A stretch of 64,000 nucleotides of DNA from NCBI GenBank assembly GCA_002973575.1, contig PVEQ01000001.1, positions 496,001 through 560,000 on the forward strand. Reading direction: 5' to 3'. Positions 61,249-64,000 of the stretch are shown in pieces; position 1 is the stretch's first letter, and every line of letters starts with the position of its first letter. Below the pieces are notes generated by a model. The model saw only the letters and a list, made by a program, of their open reading frames with translations, was not told the DNA's origin and ran no database searches. The stretch is from Sediminibacterium magnilacihabitans (GTDB lineage: Bacteria > Bacteroidota > Bacteroidia > Chitinophagales > Chitinophagaceae). The position numbers and the translations under genes were made by a program.

Positions 61249-64000
61249 TTACTCGGGAAGCAATTTTTGCATAAAAGCCCTGAACTCATTGATGTCTTTG
61301 TTGTTAAGTAAAATGGCCAGGTTAGCCGGACTGATGATGCTGAAACTGTATTTATCCGCCGGTAGCCAGGGAACGATATTTGTTTTTGAAAGGGGCTTTA
61401 CCGCATCGATATAAGAAGCGGCTGTAGCAGCGTTCATGAATGGCCCGAGTAATAAAAGCTGCACATCGCTTGTGAGCCGCATGCTGCTGCTGACGATCTT
61501 CAGCCGTGCATAACGTTCCCTGTTGAAAATATTGAATGCGTTACGGCTTTCACTTGCATAAACAGGATCCACTTTATTCATGATGATGACTACATACTGC
61601 GAGTCTGTTGGTACGAACCGGTACACATCGTTGCTGATGATCACCGGTTTGTTTTCCTGTTTTAATTCTTTGGAAACGATTGCTGTGGGTGGCGGCGCCA
61701 GTTTGCTGCTGTCTTTTCTCTTTTCGGCCGTAATGGTAGTAAGTGGCGATTGCAGGTCAACCCGGCGCGAAACAGATTCATCTCCTCTTTCGATATTCAG
61801 GTTGGTCAGATGAGCTTCTATTTCATTCCTTCTTTTCAATACATCGATCATGGTGGCAGCTTTCGCGGCCATGGGAGATTGTCCGAATTGTTGGATGATC
61901 TCTTGCAAGCGATTAATGGCAATACTGTCCTGCCGCTCCCGCACATAGCTGATGGACTCAATGAACAACAACTGGGGCGTCCAATGCGAATGACCGAACT
62001 GTTGATCGGCTTTCAACTTGGCAAGGCGTGCTTCGTTGAAACGTCCTTCAATAAAGAGGCGGTAAACCGATTCGTATGTTTGCGTTGGTGCATCGGGTTG
62101 GTTGGCCGATTGTGCCTTACGTAATAAAGCGGTATAGGAGCCGGCCGGATAAGATTTGTTCAAAACGGTCCGCATCGAATCGGCTTTGGCAACGGCATCG
62201 CTCTCCTGGTAGCAAAGCGATAAGTTGAACAGCACCTGCTCTGCGGAAGCGCTTTCAGGGAAACGTTTCAGAAAAGCTTCATAAGTGGCGATGGCCGAAG
62301 GGTAGTCACGCAATTGATTTTGGAAGGTAAGTGCACTCGAAAGCAATGATTGACTGATCAATTTATTGGATACATCCAGCTGTGCTTCGGTAAGCGGTAT
62401 CTCTGCGAGCAAAGTTTCGAGACTGAGTTCTTTTTCTTTTGGTGCCGTGCTCTCTTCGGATTGTGTTTTCTGTGTGTTGACTGCCTGGGAATTGGCGGTA
62501 CTGAAAGATTTGTCTACCGCAGCCTGCCTGCGCCAGTTATCAACGTTGGGCCTGTTACCCCAGCGGGTTTTGAATTCAGCCGCGCCTCTTGTTTTCAACG
62601 ATGCATTCTGAAAATAGAAACCGGCGGTATTGCTATTGAATAAATCTATGGTAGCTGTGTTACCGGAAGCTCCGCCTGTTTCTGTTGTTTCAGTTTCTTT
62701 CAATCCTTTTTCTTTTCGCAACCGGCGGATCATTTTTTTTGCGGCAGTGAGCCTTTCACCGGCCGGCAACGTTGCCAGGCTTTGCAGGCTATCCTGGTGA
62801 CGGACAACAGACTCATTTGCTGCAATGAGTTGCAGGGCAGGTTTGAGATTGGCGATCTTTTGCTTTGCCGCTTCGTCTACTAATGAAGTCTCCACACTAT
62901 CGTAAAACCTGTATGCATTGGCATAGGCTTTACGGTTATAGTTGAGGTCTCCGAGCAGCAGAAAGCTTTGTTGTTTTAGTGCGGCATTGCCGGTATTGTA
63001 TTGAATGCTTTTCAGCAGCAGTTGTTGTGCGGCCGAATCGCGATGGCGTTGCAGTTCCAGTTGAGCGGCTGTGTGATAAATAATGTCACGATAGATGATG
63101 TACTTGTCGCGACGCGCCATTTTCAACAGTTCATTCAGGTTCTCCTGCAAGGCATTGTCTTTTTTCCCGCTCGCCAGGGAGGCAATATTCAAACGGGCAT
63201 ATACTTCCATAACAGGATCGATTGCGTGGCGGATGGCGCGCTGGAACATTTCCATTGCCTGATTATCTTTTTTGGCCAATTGATAAAGTTGGCCGGCGAG
63301 GTATTCTCCTCTTGCCCGCACAGCGCCTGAAGCAGGCAGGGATTTGGAAAGCTGGGATGCAGCGCTGTCGTACATTTCCTGCTTGTAAAACCAATAAGCG
63401 CTGAGTTCATGCAAGGATGGTTGAAGCCTCGAAGGAAAATGCGGGTCCTGCCGCAGAATCTCGAGTAAACCTGCTGCGTCGCCCATTTTCTGTTGCTCGA
63501 GATAAGTGCGTACCTGCCATGTCAATGCCTCATTCCTGCTGGGCAGTGTGGTGAAGATTTTTTTCAGCAGGGTTCTTTTTTCGTCGGTGGCAACGGTGAA
63601 TACGCCCCCGGTATTGCTGGCATTGCTTCCCAGGGGAATGTCATAACCGTCATCTTTGGGAGCGTACACATAATTGATGTATTGGAAGACGGCAGTGGCT
63701 GAATCGAAATTTTTGCGGAGCAGGTAAGCTTTTCCCATCAGCACATACAAGTTATCTACCCAGTCGCTCCGCAGGTCATGCAACAGTATCCCGGCATTGC
63801 ATTTATAGATAACGGTATCGATCAGGTCTTTGGCTGTTACATCCAGGCTGTAATCATAGAATGACAGCAGTTGCCCGTAATCGTCTTTGTGCTGTTGCCT
63901 GGCCCTGTTGATGATATCATTGACCAGGTTGTTGGCATTGAAATAATAATTGAACCGGCTGGTGGCATTGGTAAAGATGCGCCGGGGAATGGTGAATTTC
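61249..64000 (-). CDS. PorW/SprE-like TPR lipoprotein of the type IX secretion system (5' truncated)
   Basis: The reading frame is open from the right edge of the window to 61249, giving 917 codons without a start; the N-terminus lies outside. It is a long TPR-rich protein (repeats such as A-Y-R-F-Y-D-S, D-Y-P-S-A-I-A-T-Y-E-A-F-L-K-R-F-P-E), with a spacer of low complexity (about 62460-62700) and a C-terminal domain ending P-A-N-L-A-I-L-L-N-N-K-D-I-N-E-F. The visible start region (F-N-Y-Y-F-N-A-N-N) matches PorW/SprE as I recall. SprE is needed for T9SS secretion and gliding. The lipoprotein signal cannot be checked here. Confidence 0.82.
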   Translation of the reverse strand, partial: KFTIPRRIFTNATSRFNYYFNANNLVNDIINRARQQHKDDYGQLLSFYDYSLDVTAKDLIDTVIYKCNAGILLHDLRSDWVDNLYVLMGKAYLLRKNFDSATAVFQYINYVYAPKDDGYDIPLGSNASNTGGVFTVATDEKRTLLKKIFTTLPSRNEALTWQVRTYLEQQKMGDAAGLLEILRQDPHFPSRLQPSLHELSAYWFYKQEMYDSAASQLSKSLPASGAVRARGEYLAGQLYQLAKKDNQAMEMFQRAIRHAIDPVMEVYARLNIASLASGKKDNALQENLNELLKMARRDKYIIYRDIIYHTAAQLELQRHRDSAAQQLLLKSIQYNTGNAALKQQSFLLLGDLNYNRKAYANAYRFYDSVETSLVDEAAKQKIANLKPALQLIAANESVVRHQDSLQSLATLPAGERLTAAKKMIRRLRKEKGLKETETTETGGASGNTATIDLFNSNTAGFYFQNASLKTRGAAEFKTRWGNRPNVDNWRRQAAVDKSFSTANSQAVNTQKTQSEESTAPKEKELSLETLLAEIPLTEAQLDVSNKLISQSLLSSALTFQNQLRDYPSAIATYEAFLKRFPESASAEQVLFNLSLCYQESDAVAKADSMRTVLNKSYPAGSYTALLRKAQSANQPDAPTQTYESVYRLFIEGRFNEARLAKLKADQQFGHSHWTPQLLFIESISYVRERQDSIAINRLQEIIQQFGQSPMAAKAATMIDVLKRRNEIEAHLTNLNIERGDESVSRRVDLQSPLTTITAEKRKDSSKLAPPPTAIVSKELKQENKPVIISNDVYRFVPTDSQYVVIIMNKVDPVYASESRNAFNIFNRERYARLKIVSSSMRLTSDVQLLLLGPFMNAATAASYIDAVKPLSKTNIVPWLPADKYSFSIISPANLAILLNNKDINEFRAFMQKLLPE

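Overview
The window looks like a chromosomal segment of a Bacteroidota bacterium, most likely a member of the Chitinophagaceae. The support is the presence of PorQ and PorW/SprE-type type IX secretion genes, promoter-like boxes of the Bacteroidota form TTTG/TTG-N19-22-TAnnTTTG, few Shine-Dalgarno sites, SusCD-free but porin- and TamB-rich envelope genes, and the gene order rpsD-rpoA-rplQ-carA. No rRNA or tRNA gene was seen. The species cannot be fixed from the sequence alone.

Layout. 1-5 kb: the end of the ribosomal protein/RNA polymerase alpha operon, then carA, aroQ and a GT39 glycosyltransferase. 5-10.5 kb (minus): a giant TamB-like protein and a DinB-fold protein. 10.6-20.8 kb: a secreted gamma-glutamyltransferase divergent from a tight six-gene run (M14 metallopeptidase, PIG-L deacetylase, two tiny membrane proteins, Na+/solute symporter, GH13 enzyme). 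20.8-26.8 kb: NIPSNAP and DsrE proteins, a Tat-exported Gfo/Idh/MocA oxidoreductase, a DUF5009 acyltransferase-like membrane protein, and myo-inositol oxygenase divergent from a LacI regulator across a perfect 22-bp operator.

26.9-32.1 kb is an accessory stretch: an unknown membrane protein under a strong palindrome, a DUF4143 ATPase, an orphan type II-C CRISPR tracrRNA (no cas gene or array nearby), an MNT/HEPN toxin-antitoxin pair, a NamZ-type muramidase and a HigBA-like toxin-antitoxin pair. The tracrRNA is the most notable element: a 15-nt anti-repeat perfectly complementary to a repeat-like copy 45 bp upstream, followed by a nexus-type hairpin and a T9 terminator.

32-41.9 kb is housekeeping and envelope: HtrA protease, LuxC-type acyl-CoA reductase, ferredoxin, a candidate structured RNA, ddl, an orphan PASTA protein, murB, priA, an acyltransferase and a 43-aa membrane protein. 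42-52.8 kb (minus) is a nitrogen assimilation block: two different Amt ammonium transporters flanking an outer membrane porin, then gltD and gltB. 53-64 kb: ispE, a bifunctional nuclease, an SDR lacking catalytic residues, etfAB, a TPR protein, PorQ, PBP1A and the 5'-truncated PorW/SprE.

A dispersed, roughly 80-bp palindromic repeat family occurs at four intergenic sites (2957, 10534, 35481, 58572), the last carrying a 33-bp tandem triplication. All functional statements are from reading the sequence and recalled family knowledge; no database search was run.
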